Shown in pieces: positions 53,183 through 63,700 of a stretch of 64,000 bases of DNA. The notes beneath the pieces were generated by a model, which saw only the letters and a program-made list of their open reading frames with translations, was not told the DNA's origin and ran no database searches. Every line of letters starts with the position of its first letter. Position 1 is the first letter of the stretch. The position numbers and the translations under genes were made by a program. This stretch comes from Meconema thalassinum (Eukaryota; Arthropoda; Insecta; Orthoptera; Tettigoniidae): positions 790,624,979 through 790,688,978 of the forward strand of contig OX336389.2 in NCBI GenBank assembly GCA_946902985.2, written 5' to 3'.

Positions 53183-54053
53183 GTTTCACTGCACTCGGAT
53201 GGTTAAATCGCGAGAAACGTCCATTTAAATATTTATACTTCGCATCGCCGCCATGTTGGATTAGTGCTCACCAGGCTATTGAAAGTCCTATAGGTAAACT
53301 TATGTTTATAGCCTCTAAAACATAAAGAATTTCAGTTTGATTGTTGTAAAAGATTCGAAGATATTGAGAACCGTCTAAATATTTCGGATGGTCGCCATGT
53401 TGGATTGTAATATGTATAGAGTTATGTACCATTAAAGGAGAATTATTGCGTAGCTTCATTATTCAAACATTTACTTCCATCGCATGATTACGACACAATA
53501 AATCAAAACTTAATTTTAAAATTTCGCACACTCGCCATCTTGAGGTTATGTTAATAATTTAACTAAATTATATGCCAATGCATTACAATACGTATAAACA
53601 TGTAATGTACCATATTTCACTCCGCTCAGATGGTTGAATCGCGAGAAAAGTCTATTAAAACGTTTCAATTTCGATTGGCCGCCATGTTCGTTTTGTACTC
53701 TACAGATTTTTGAAACTTACAAATATAAACGTGCAGTAGTTCCCTGTATCACCGTACAAAATTTCAGGGTGATATCAGAAATAGTTTTGGAGATATTGAA
53801 TGCTGGTGAAATATTTCGCACAGCTGCCATGTTGGATTGGTGAGACGTAATAAAGTTTGCAGGCCACGGTTGGGGTCGGCCAAAATGGTGCTATGACCTT
53901 ACCGAGTTTCATAGAAATCGCCCCCAGCCGTTTAAAAGTTGCACACACACAGACACACAGACACATAGACACACATACGCGCACACACACACGCACACGG
54001 ACAAAAGGTGATCTCATAAGCCTATTTTTTTTCATAAAATGAAAATAGGCTTA

Positions 54054-55004
54054 AAGTGTTGGCGGCCAGGCAATAGAGGCTCCACTGCCCTTCGAACGAG
54101 TGACCCTGAGCAGCCGTTCGCTCTCACAGGTATCGACTTCCTGGACCCGGTGTACGTCAGGGCAGGTACAACAGCTAAAAGGTGTTACATCACCCTCTTT
54201 ATGTGTGCCACTACACGGATCCTACATTTGGAGTTGAGTGGTGATATGAGCGCCGACAGATTCATGCAAGCACTACAGATATTCGTCGGCAGGCGCGGTC
54301 TGCCACACACTATTTATTCGGTCAACGCCCAGACCTTTGACGCGGATAACAAGGAACTGAGTGGCATTTGGGCTTCACTGTCTGCGGCGAAGACTCACCG
54401 CTACCTCACCGGGCATGGTGTAACCTGGAAATTCATCGCCGCACGTGTGGCTTGGTTGGGAGGATGGTGGGAAAAGAAGTTTGGCTCGACGAAGCGATGC
54501 CTACGGAAGGTGCTTGGACGCTCCAGCATCGACGAAGAAGGACTTCAAACAGTGCTGGTCGGCATCGAAGCCACACTGAACTCTAGACCCTTGACCCGCA
54601 ATGGAGACACCGGCGATGTGTTGACTCCCGCACACTTCCTTGTGAAAGAGAAACTCACTACGGTTCCATCTGGGCCTGAACCACCTACGGAAGTTCCTGT
54701 TCGAGAATTCCGACTGTGTCAACAACTGGCATACGACTTCTGGAAGCGCTGGAGTAGGGAGTACCTATTGTTGCTGCAGAGCTTCCATCAAGTCCAGCAG
54801 CTCAAGAAGAACTCCACGCTGAAGGTAGGCGACGTAGCGCACCTCCAAAGTTACCTTCAGCCGAGACATCTGTGGAGATATGTCCAGATCCACGAGCTGC
54901 GTACTGGGAGGGACGGGATTGTAAGGACTGCAATCCTTTCCACAGCAGATGGGAAACAGCTGGCCCCACCCGTTCAGCTGGTCGTACCTCCAGGGTGGGG
55001 AGGA
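54054..55004 (+). pseudogene. BEL/Pao integrase core and C-terminal part, catalytic Asp missing
   Basis: An open reading of about 330 residues (listed from 54039; the first residues belong to the Helentron-like repeat). TGIDFLDPVYV carries the first catalytic Asp (residue 33 of that reading). The second catalytic block, normally S-D-N-G-T, reads SVNAQTF, so the Asp is replaced by Val95. The Glu is in GGWWEKKFGSTKR (E145). A C-terminal region follows with NSRPLT, TPAHFL, YLLLLQ and a VGDVAHLQ strand. The frame is open to the LTR. Integrase would join the cDNA to host DNA, but this copy should be catalytically dead. Confidence 0.87.
54991..55004 (+). promoter_or_regulatory. BEL/Pao polypurine tract
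   Basis: CAGGGTGGGGAGGA lies directly before the 3' LTR (TGTTGGG), the expected place for the plus-strand primer. It overlaps the end of the integrase frame. Confidence 0.78.
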
Positions 55005-55224
55005 TGTTGGGAATTGACTTTCGACTTGGCCACCGATGGTGCCATCTCTCAAGCTCCATAGCTATTGCCATTATGTTGGACTGCAGTGTGTGTGTGTTAC
55101 ATCTGTCCCTCCCTGTTCTTTGTATTTTGTTACTCAGTACTCTGTGGTGGTGCAATACAAGATGGCGAGTTTAGAATAGTAACCAGTGTGTGTTGTCTGT
55201 TTTACACCTCCCTATCCCACAACA
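55005..55224 (+). repeat. BEL/Pao 3' LTR
   Basis: It aligns with 25186-25411, ends CCCACAACA, and is followed by the AATGC duplication. Confidence 0.92.
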
Positions 55225-55229
55225 AATGC
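55225..55229. repeat. BEL/Pao TSD (AATGC), right
   Basis: Partner of 25181-25185. Confidence 0.85.
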
Positions 55230-55431
55230 ACAGAAATCATATCCCGCAAACGATAATGAACATTATTATTTTTCTATCGTAATAGTTTGTAGCCACAACG
55301 AAGGAATCAGTATCGTTTGGTGTGCATTAGTACAGTGCAATACGGGATGCAAGCAGAGGAATATCGATCTTCCTGATAACGCTAGTTGGGTTGCATTAAA
55401 CAATATTATTAGGGGCAGCTGATTCACCTGG
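55230..55431. mobile_element. Inverted-repeat element, right half (split by BEL)
   Basis: 55335-55431 is the inverted counterpart of 25079-25175 (TACGGGATGCAAGCAGAGGA, ATATCGATCTTCCTGA, then GGGGCAGCTGATTCACCTGG). The intervening 55230-55334 is the unique interior of the element. Confidence 0.75.
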
Positions 55432-56660
55432 TATGTATTATATTGTTATTAAATTTTAATAAAAAGAAAACAGCTCTATTTGACGAGTACTTATTAAGAA
55501 TGTTTCGTGTAATACCACATTCAAACACTACATACAGTTCATGGAATCCAGCCTAAAAGTTCTTGCGCTCGTTATATTACTGGTGACTCCTCCTCAATAA
55601 TGAACTGTAATCTCTCGTATCATTCCTGTAGTAAGATTTAGGTAAAGCGGTCCACACAAACGGTAAAACATAACGAAAATTAATTCTAAAACACTTCCCC
55701 TTACATGTATAGAAGATCAATTGTTTCAATCAGGAGTCCAACGCGTTGCCATTTCAACCACGGAGACTTTCACATTTTACCCAATTCAGAAAATGTCACA
55801 ATGGTAGAAAGTCAGATCGTTTGCGTTGGACACTTGACTCTCCTTATCTAATACGTTGCTACCGGTTCAAATACAATTTTTTAGTCATCGGACAGAAGAA
55901 AAATTACTGTTCACGTTCAAGGATGAGATTCACTTTTTTTCCTTTTGTCGGGATAGCATTGAAATGTGCAGCGGTTACTTTGATCCACCGCCAGCTTGAT
56001 CGCATCCACTAGACACGTGTTCATATACTGCATCATGGGTAGCGAAAGCAACATTACCTTAAGGTGCTACGGGACGAGGGATATCTAACGAGGCTGAGGA
56101 GTATCGGGAATTGTGATAATCTCGTAGTTATGAGCTGTTCTCAGTACTACTGTTGTTGTAGTCTTCACACTTATACTGTCATATATTTGACATTTATAGA
56201 AGAATCAGTGCGGTATGAATAATACGGCCCTATTTACAAATTGGTGTTACTTTCAGGCACATAATTGGAGTTTTAAGTAGCTAAAAGTGGCTGGAAATTA
56301 TCCAGAAGAATTTTCGCAAGTGTATTTTCACCGTCGTAGTCAATTTTCGGAATATAGTTGCCTCAAAGAACAACCAGTTCCAAGGCGGAAAAGAAGTTTT
56401 CTTTAAATCGAGTTCCGAGTCAGTAGGACTAATAGTTCATGAGCTATGGGCCAATGCACGTGAGACTCATTTCGCTGTTTTCCGCGACGTCAATATTTGA
56501 GTTTTTTAAACTTTATGGGCTTGGTCATCGTGATCATCACATTCTTGTGTTCTTGTGTGTGTGTGTCAATTGTTCCTAATAACCTATGTTATTATGGTGT
56601 ATGTAGTATTTTGTGTATTTTAAACTGAAATTAGGAGTGTTAAGGAGGTGGTAGTGATCT
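55432..56660. other. Intergenic DNA without recognised gene
   Basis: Short ORFs (for example 55746-56012) have no family signature. A short (GT)n tract lies near 56552. Confidence 0.55.
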
Positions 56661-56664
56661 TAAA

Positions 56665-56860
56665 CTACGAATCATCCCGGTATTTACCTGGAGTAGAAGT
56701 GGGGTACCACGGAAATCCACTCCCAGGATGAATTAGACTCGAACCCTCCTCTTCTCACTTTTTGCGTCACGAGGCTAAATGTACAACGTTCAAACCCTCA
56801 GATTAAAATTATACTTGCCGGAATCTCAATACCCATCCTGAGACCTCGGAAGGTGGCCCG
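56665..56860 (-). mobile_element. Degraded tRNA-derived SINE
   Basis: Blocks CGGTATTTACCTGGAGTAGA, GGGGTACCACGGAAATCCAC and CACGAGGCTAAATGTACAACG match, in decayed form, the minus-strand SINE at 4085-4318. The tRNA head is barely recognisable. Confidence 0.6.
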
Positions 56861-57152
56861 ATATTTGATATTAAATACATGGGTATATCCCGTAAAGTAA
56901 GGTTCGAAATATTAATTTTAAATTCACGCATAACGCCGTTATATTAAACATTTGAATATTGTGCAGTGACGTGAACAAATACAAGCTTGTATTTATTTCT
57001 CATACAAGTAAACGAAAGCAGTTAAAGACGGAGTTAAGCTTAATCCTAATGAGGGATGACATACTGCGTGAACGTGATCACTTCCAATGTTCATTGAAAT
57101 TTGTAGAATAATGTTGAACTTTACGCGACTTTATGAATATTAAAAACAAGAA

Positions 57153-58535
57153 GTTCCGTGAAGAACTATACAGCCTACTTTTCATGCCAATGATTATTCT
57201 ACAGTATATGAACCTATCTAGAATAATGACGAAATTAAGTTGGTAATATCGAAATATCTAATTAGTTCAAAATATACCTGGTAAAATGTAGCCTAATAGA
57301 GCACTACAGTTGGCAGCCCTGGTGACTGAATATATTCTTAGTTCCATCTCTTAAGGTACAGAATACAAAATTTGGTTGAAGTCCAATGGACGTTACATGC
57401 AGTTAGACACTGGATCTATCAGCACGCGTAAGCATGTTGCCAACAATGTCATGCGTGTGCTGGTCAGAAATAATCTGAAATATTATGATATCTTGTTGTG
57501 CCAATTTTGGATGAAATCCATTTGTTAGTATAGAAGTTACATGTATTTTAAAATTGAACATATCAGCAGGCATAGAATCATGTTGGCAGCACTGACTTAT
57601 ATTAATTACTCCAAATTAATCTAGAATGTCAGGTGCTATACGTGTGCAATGTATAGAGCTGTTGGCTTGCATACTTTCTGATATATTGATATTAGGGTAA
57701 AAAAAATATAGACAGCATTTATTAAGAGTTGGCAGCCCTGATTGCTCTTAACAATACTTATAGTCACATCTGTTATGGTACACATAGCACATACGAAATT
57801 TGGTTGAACTCCAACTGATAGTATAGAAGTTACATGTATTTAAATATTGGTACTATCAGCAGGCTTATAATCATGTTGGTAGAACTGACGTATATAAGTT
57901 ACTCCAAATTATTCTAAAATGTCAGAATATACCTGTGCATAGTTTAAAGCTGTTGGCTTGCATACTTTCTGATATATAGGTATTTGGATTAAAAAGAGAG
58001 AGAAATTATTAACAGTTGGCATCCCTGGTGGCTCTTAAGAATACGCTCAGTCATATCTGTTTATGTACAGATATTACATACAAAATTTGGTTGAAATCCA
58101 ATTGATAGTGTAGAAGTTATATGCATTTAAACATTGGACCTATCAGAAGGCTTAAAATTATTTTGGCAATACTGTCATAGTTGGCCTCCTGGAAATTAAA
58201 CTGAAATAGTATTATCTACATGTGTGCCAATTTTGGAATAGCTCCCATGCATACCTTGCAAGATATCCAACATGGAGCACACATTTCTAGTGCGTTTTTT
58301 CAGCAGTTGGTAGCACTGACATCATTTTCAAATATGGACGTGAGATATTCCGGTGCACATCTTTACTCATACTAAATTTGGTTTTGATTGCTGCAGCCGT
58401 TTAGGAGTTGATAGGGGGGGGGGGGGGGGACATACACACAGCCAGCCAGCCAGACAGACAGACACACATTTTCCCGGATCGATCTCATAAGTCTACTTTT
58501 TCCTCATTTTTGCAAAATGTGAAAAGTAGGCTAAA
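57153..58535 (+). mobile_element. Diverged Helentron-like repeat, copy H6
   Basis: It starts AAGAAGTTCCGTGAAGAACT followed by CAGCCTACTTTTCATG, and ends with a (CAGC)/(CAGA) microsatellite, CGGATCGATCTCATAAG and a CTACTTTTTCC / GTGAAAAGTAG hairpin with TAGGCTAAAA. Architecture and end motifs match H1-H5, but the interior is different: about four units of roughly 285 bp with TTGGCAGCCCTGGTG, AAAATTTGGTTGAAGTCCAA and GAAGTTACATGTATTT. G10 run at 58420. Confidence 0.62.
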
Positions 58536-58544
58536 AATGACCCC

Positions 58545-58845
58545 TGGCACTACAGCCCGTGAAGGGCTTAGGCCTACCAAGCGAACGCTGCCCAGCCAAT
58601 TGGCCTGCAGATATTGGTGTGACACATGATCAGCGCATCGTGTCCCCTCGACCGTTAATCTTGGTTTTCGTAATCGGGGCGCTGCCTCACTGTCAGACAG
58701 CTACTCAATTGTCCTCACGAGGTTGGGTGGACCCCGTTACAGCCCACACGTCAGTTTCTAAAATCCCCGACGGAGCCGGGAATCGAACCCGGGGCCTCCG
58801 GGTGAGAGGCAGGCGCGCTACCCCAACACCACGGGGCCGGCAGAT
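58545..58845 (-). mobile_element. tRNA-derived SINE with well-preserved head
   Basis: The minus-strand head has GTTGGGGTAGCGCGCCTGCC (A box) and GGGTTCGATTCCCGG (B box). The body includes ACGGGGTCCACCCAACC, a sequence around GCGCCCCGATTACG and a 3' end GGCCTAAGCCCTTCACGGG. This is a different SINE family from the 4.1-kb type. It abuts the end of copy H6. Confidence 0.82.
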
Positions 58846-58849
58846 ACTA

Positions 58850-59365
58850 CAGTATTTATAACTCATTGCGTTCAGAAATGATATTCAATTCTGAACGCAA
58901 TGTGGATCATAATAAATTCATCCAGTTCTATCGGTTGAAATATGATGCTATTATGAGAAAACGAACTCTCGTGTACCCAACGAACTACATAACTTGACGG
59001 AGAGAAATCTATTGATATTGATATTATCTGAATTAGTAACAAGCAATACAAATTCTTAAACAATAATATATTTGATATATCCTGGCAATTGGGATATTTT
59101 AAGGGAGCACTATACCCCAAAATCGATATATTTATAAATGATGTTTGAATTGTCAGGTAAGTATTAATTATATAACGGTTATCAACATACTCCTGCGAGA
59201 ATAATTTCAGGCAGCTGCTCAGGTTTCAAAAGTTTCTATTCCTTTACTTTAATACCAACTATTTTGCTGAAGAATAACAAAATGTTTTTTTTTCTTTCAG
59301 TTATTAGGTCGTGTTGTGTTCACGAAGCACAGGCTATCAAAATGTTAGATATTGATTTAAAATGT
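58850..59365. other. Intergenic DNA without recognised gene
   Basis: AT-rich. A short inverted repeat GCATTGCGTTCAGAA/TTCTGAACGCAATG-like lies at about 58866-58902. No coding signature. Confidence 0.5.
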
Positions 59366-59368
59366 CAA

Positions 59369-59450
59369 ACGCGACCAGGACTCGCACCTGGGTTCTCCCG
59401 ATTTCCGATCCGATGCTCATACTAACTGAGCTATCACAAACTGTTGATAC
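59369..59450 (-). tRNA. tRNA-like sequence (pseudo-tRNA or SINE head)
   Basis: The minus strand reads TAGCTCAGTTAGTATGAGC (A box) and GGTGCGAGTCCTGGTCG (T-arm/B box) at tRNA-like spacing. I cannot fold a good acceptor stem, so a tRNA-derived repeat or a dead tRNA is more likely than a functional gene. Confidence 0.5.
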
Positions 59451-60600
59451 CCTCTACGCCCATCACTAGTACTGCCACTGATACCAACTACTCGTCTGCT
59501 AGTTGTATAAGAGCTTACGAAAGGAACATAGAAGGAACTAAACACAATCATGAAAATACTCTCAACTGCGAGTGGCAATACCATTAATTTGGTCGATCGT
59601 CATTTCAAAATATTTTTATATAGGCTTCATACTGTGGATTCAAAGTATAATTTGATTCCATGTACTACTAGTACTACTAGTAATACTATTACTACAACCG
59701 TATTATTTTAATAATTATGATATTAATAATATACCAGCCATGTGAGCCGAGAGCAGTAACGCGCTAACTCGTGCTTGGCTGGCTGTGATATGTTGTATAA
59801 ACTTAATATTTGGGAGTGGGGCACAGGGGGCACACACAATTTTGAGGGCAACAAACGTGATATAGGCTACAGAAAACATATTTTCTTTCACCTTTGTGGT
59901 AATTTCTGGCAATTTGGGGGACATAAGACAATAATTTCGGAATTACGAACATGTTATGCTTTACCATAGTGTTGGGGAGAAATAACAGGAAGTGCCACAG
60001 AAGCTGTCGAAATAAAACTTTTCCATACCAAACTATCGTGAATTTGGTAACATTGTTTCAATGCGAAGCAATTAGCGGCCAGCAACGAGGAATTGCCAAC
60101 TACTTGGTGATACTAATCATACCTCCACATAAATCAATTAATCTATTCATATTTATTATAGATTTTTAAGTCGGCAAGCGTCAATGCAGCAAGCCTCTGT
60201 AAGCGATTTAGTCGCATCCATAACCTTTGATTTGCAGTGTGTCTTTATCTGTTTCTAAGCTTCTCACCTTGAAGTTCTTAAAAATCGAATCAAACCATCG
60301 TCTTTTAGGTCTTCCCCTGCTTCGCTTTACATCCGAGTTTCATACTGTAGTGTATCATCGCAGAAAATTAAAAATTCATCGCACGAATGCATTCGAGAAG
60401 TATTAAAGGGCATTGAATTTTGTCTCAATTTTCTTTTAAATAAAAAGATACGAGCCTTACAGTAGTCGCATATGATGTGTAACATCTGACATGTTATCCT
60501 ACTCGTATACTACACAGCTTGGACATTCTTAAAATGTTAATTTACACTCCATTTTCATACTGGTACTATGATGAATGTATAGATTGAATTGGAGATATGC
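59451..60600. other. Intergenic DNA without recognised gene
   Basis: A TAC/ACT-rich microsatellite lies at about 59660-59700. Short ORFs show no family similarity. Confidence 0.5.
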
Positions 60601-60604
60601 TACT

Positions 60605-60740
60605 GTCACATTTGTGGCTCAGCAGTCAAGCTGTTAGTCTCTCACCAAGGTATACCGGGTTGGATTCCCGGTCAATACATGTGAGATTTTCGAATTGAAA
60701 TGCCATGTCCTGTGGTTCGCATTCCACGTAAAAGGGAGGT
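60605..60740 (+). mobile_element. tRNA-derived SINE fragment
   Basis: TTTGTGGCTCAGCAGTCAAG (A box region) and GGGTTGGATTCCCGG (B box) at tRNA spacing, followed by a short body with CCTGTGGTTCGCATTCCACG. Confidence 0.65.
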
Positions 60741-62308
60741 ACCGTGGATCATGATCGTGAGATTAACGAACACGCAAAACTACAAGCTTCCTTCCTTCCT
60801 TTTACATTAATAATTCATAATAACAAAGTGACACCGTCGACAGTACTCTCAAATACTGTGAGCACATTCCTCAGTAACTATAACATTCATTATTCTCAAG
60901 GCTCTCACACAGTTCGTCGTAAACAATCAAAACATGGCTTTCTACAATCATGAAATGACCTAGTCTCACATATGATGAAAATACAGCTTTTATTCCACTC
61001 ATATAACAACATTCTGTTATGCATTTAATATTTGACTACTCACCCACAGCTTGACAATAATGCCGCTTACTTAAATGTCATTTGTCATCTTTGTCCTACC
61101 CCATGTGATATTCAACCTTGAACGTGAAGCTTCATAAACTGCTCAATGACAAATGAAAGTCGGTGAAACATTTGCCACTGTGTTCGTCAAACCAGTGCCT
61201 GCTAAATGCACTGCCTACTGTATTGCCATAACATTCTCACGCTACAGAGCACACACTGCCTTGTTTCCAATACACACATTTTCAATTGTACATCCAGCTG
61301 GCAGGGCGTCTTCACTTCCGTCCGATCCACTTCCGTTCGATCCACTTCCGCCCGATTCACTTCCGTCCCCAATTTTCAAAATCACTCCCACAAAACTATC
61401 CGGCAACCGAGCGGAAAGATGTTACACATCAAAAATCCCTTCAGAATGTGTGGTTCAAACTCCGGTGATCTTGTTTGTCTCTTCCGCAAGTCACACCTCC
61501 AAGTGCAACTTGGTCACCCCTTGTGCTCCATGATTATGGTGGCGTCATCGATAGAAACTGAAAAATGACGCTAAGCGTCGTAACGCTCGATTTAAAACTT
61601 TCATTGAATGTGAACATCGGAATAAGCCCATTATGTAACAATAGAATACTGAAAGAAAAATGAATACAAGTCATTATCACAGGGCGCCTCGTTATTTGAT
61701 CTTACGACGTCTGCGCTCTTTATATCCCACGTGTCTTCTGAATATTATTATCCTCACAGTGACGAAGACAAGATGGCAAGAAGTAACCGTGATAGTATCT
61801 TCCAGTGTAGACATTTTATCAGGATAAGAGGACATGGCTTTGTGAAGTATCGGGTTCCGGTCGCGTGCAGTAGCAAAAACGATATAAGCGATCGATGGAT
61901 TGGGCAAGGGGATACTTTACGATATATAAAGTGCGTTCGAAGGAAGCGGATGCGTTTCACGGACGAGGCTCCGGCTCGTATTTTTACACGTTCCCCTCCC
62001 CTTCGAGCAAAACTAATGTGCCTACTCCCTTACCTGTAATTAGTGCCGTAGCTTTTGATTACCATTTTCCATTTTAATTTTACATAACAATCACACATTT
62101 TGCGAATAGGTGTACAGTACTGCATGCTCATTCTTCTTCACATGAAATGTCTATCAGTTGCGGTAAGCTCGAAATTACAGTAAAAATTGTAATAATAATA
62201 ACTATGTTATTGGTTTTTCGTCCCTTTTAACAACTGCGGCTTCTTAAAAAATGTGTCCTGTGACATGGCATAAGTATTATACCGGTGTTACTGGTCATAG
62301 TTAATATA
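60741..62308. other. Region without recognised gene; two unassigned ORFs
   Basis: 61153-61533 (126 residues) includes a DPLPFDPLPPDSLPS stretch encoded by a 15-bp CACTTCCGTTCGATC-type tandem repeat (about 61309-61370). 61731-62039 (102 residues) is rich in Arg and has no recognised domain. I do not assign either as a gene. Confidence 0.4.
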
Positions 62309-62310
62309 TA

Positions 62311-62882
62311 CGAGGAACGTCCAGAAAGTAAGTTCCGTTTGGTAATAAAATTAAATTGTGTACAGATACAGAAAAAATATTTATTGCACAACATTCTACA
62401 CCTCTTAAACTACTTTTCCACATAACTGCCGAACATTTGCAGGCTTTTTTCATAGCGTGGCACAAGTTTTTGTATACCTTCTTCATAGAAGTTTGCCGCC
62501 GACCCGTAAACGAGAGTGAAGACTCCCCTCTAAGATATCCTACCGTTTGGCCACAACTGTTAGGCAAATTGCGTGCTTACCAGGAGAACTGCGTATGTTT
62601 AGGAGTTCTCCTGACCATATACGCAATGTGCCTAACAGTGGTGGCAAAACAGTAGGATATCTTACAGGGGAGTCTTCACTCTCGTTTACGGGTCGGCGGC
62701 AAACTTCTATGAAGAAGGTATCCAAAAACTTGTGCCACGCTATGACAAATGCCTGCAAAAGTTCGGCAGTTATGTGGAAAAGTAGTTTAAGAGGTGTAGA
62801 ATGTTGTGCAATAAAAAAATTCTGTATCTGTACACAATTTAATTTTATTACCAAACGGAACTTACTTTCTGGACGTGCCTCG
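62311..62882. mobile_element. Palindromic fold-back mariner derivative
   Basis: CGAGGAACGTCCAGAAAGTA at 62311 is inverted at the right end (62882), with TA on both sides (62309-62310 and 62883-62884). The two halves mirror each other around about 62600 over nearly their whole length. Each half encodes, read inward to outward, a decayed mariner C terminus (FMKKV-LVPRYEK-type blocks, seen on both strands). It differs from the 21.2-kb mariner in TIR sequence. Confidence 0.85.
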
Positions 62883-62884
62883 TA

Positions 62885-63400
62885 TATGGTTTCCCTAATA
62901 TTAATGACTGAATTGAAGAATGAATCTACTGTCCTTCTGCAAGAAGAGATCGATGACAGAACTTCGCTATAACGACAGTTAGCGCATTTTTACTAAGAAC
63001 AAGTTCAGCTGTGATATGAGCATACCAATTAGGCCTATATGTTGTCGTTGAAAGTTGTCACAAATGTATACGTCCCTAAATTAAGCAAATGTTAAATTAT
63101 CAGTGTTTTTAGAAGAATGCAGTTCCATATTTTCAGTGCAGGATGCGCCATATTACATTGCGTTAAATGTTAATGTTGAACCCTAATATGGAATCAAGCT
63201 TTCACGACCGCATAGGAAAAGGACGATAATGGCCATGATGCTCTCAACAATGTAAACCGGCCTTTCAATTAAAACCTACGGCCGCCTCAGCAGATAACTC
63301 TGAAGGCCTATTGCTGGCAGGTCGAACGGTGGTGGGTTCCTTAGTTGGCGTTAAATTTCCACCCTGCACCCATCCACTCATTCTGTAGGTGTCATGTCAT
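62885..63400. other. Intergenic DNA without recognised gene
   Basis: Nothing recognised, apart from a GGCCGCCTCAGCAGATAACTC segment near 63280 that may be old SINE sequence. Confidence 0.45.
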
Positions 63401-63409
63401 TACCCTCGG

Positions 63410-63700
63410 CCTCCTCACCTCGTATAGAAGTTAGTGGCTGTCATCGTTAAGGTCCGCGTTCAATTCCTGGTTCTGCCAAGAAATTGAATTCTGTTTTGAA
63501 GGTTCAAACAGGGTACACCCATCCTCGTAGGGAAATAATGGGAAGTAGTCAATTGGGTTCTCATCCTAGAAGTGGCTCCTCGTAGGTTCCTATTTCTACT
63601 CTAAGCAGATGCTAGGAGGTTCCTTACTTAAGGCTACGGCCTCCTTCATCCCAATCCTATGAGCACACTACCACAGACACCATAATAACGCAAGTTATTT
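63410..63700 (+). mobile_element. tRNA-derived SINE (4.1-kb family)
   Basis: The head has GTTAGTGGCTGTCATCGTTAAGG and CGCGTTCAATTCCTGG (B box), then CTGCCAAGAAATTGAATTC, CAGGGTACACCCATCC, AAGCAGATGCTAGGAGG and CTACGGCCTCCTTC. Plus orientation. Confidence 0.7.

Larger units (their letters stand above)
51574..54053 (+). mobile_element. Helitron/Helentron-like non-autonomous repeat, copy H5
   Basis: It starts ACAAGTAGTTCCG followed by AAAGCCTATTTTCATAT, and ends CACACGGACAAAAGGTGATC, TCATAAGCCTA and an ATGAAAATAGGCTT hairpin. The subterminal AGCCTATTTTCAT is inverted between the two ends. Internal modules carry GCCATGTTGGATT or GCCGCCATGTTCG blocks. The BEL integrase frame is compatible on each side, with no TSD apparent, as expected for Helitron-type insertion. 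A TIR transposon is nested at 51940-53177. Confidence 0.68.
25186..55224 (+). mobile_element. BEL/Pao LTR retrotransposon, expanded to 30 kb by nested insertions
   Basis: LTRs of 226 and 220 bp begin TGTTGGGAATTG and end CAACA, with a PBS after the 5' LTR and a polypurine tract before the 3' LTR. Gag with zinc knuckles, a DUF1758-type protease, RT, RNase H and integrase follow in BEL order. Three insertions split it: a LINE at 25.87-27.67 kb, the palindromic polymerase element at 29341-48881, and a Helentron-like repeat at 51.57-54.05 kb. The LTRs differ at about a dozen sites plus a GT-repeat length, so the insertion is old. All reading frames carry lesions. Confidence 0.95.

Noticed and set aside
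61153..61568. ORFs with DPLP / RSTSVR-type repeats as a novel gene
   Set aside because: Two frames are open across the same 15-bp repeat. There is no start context, domain or neighbouring support.
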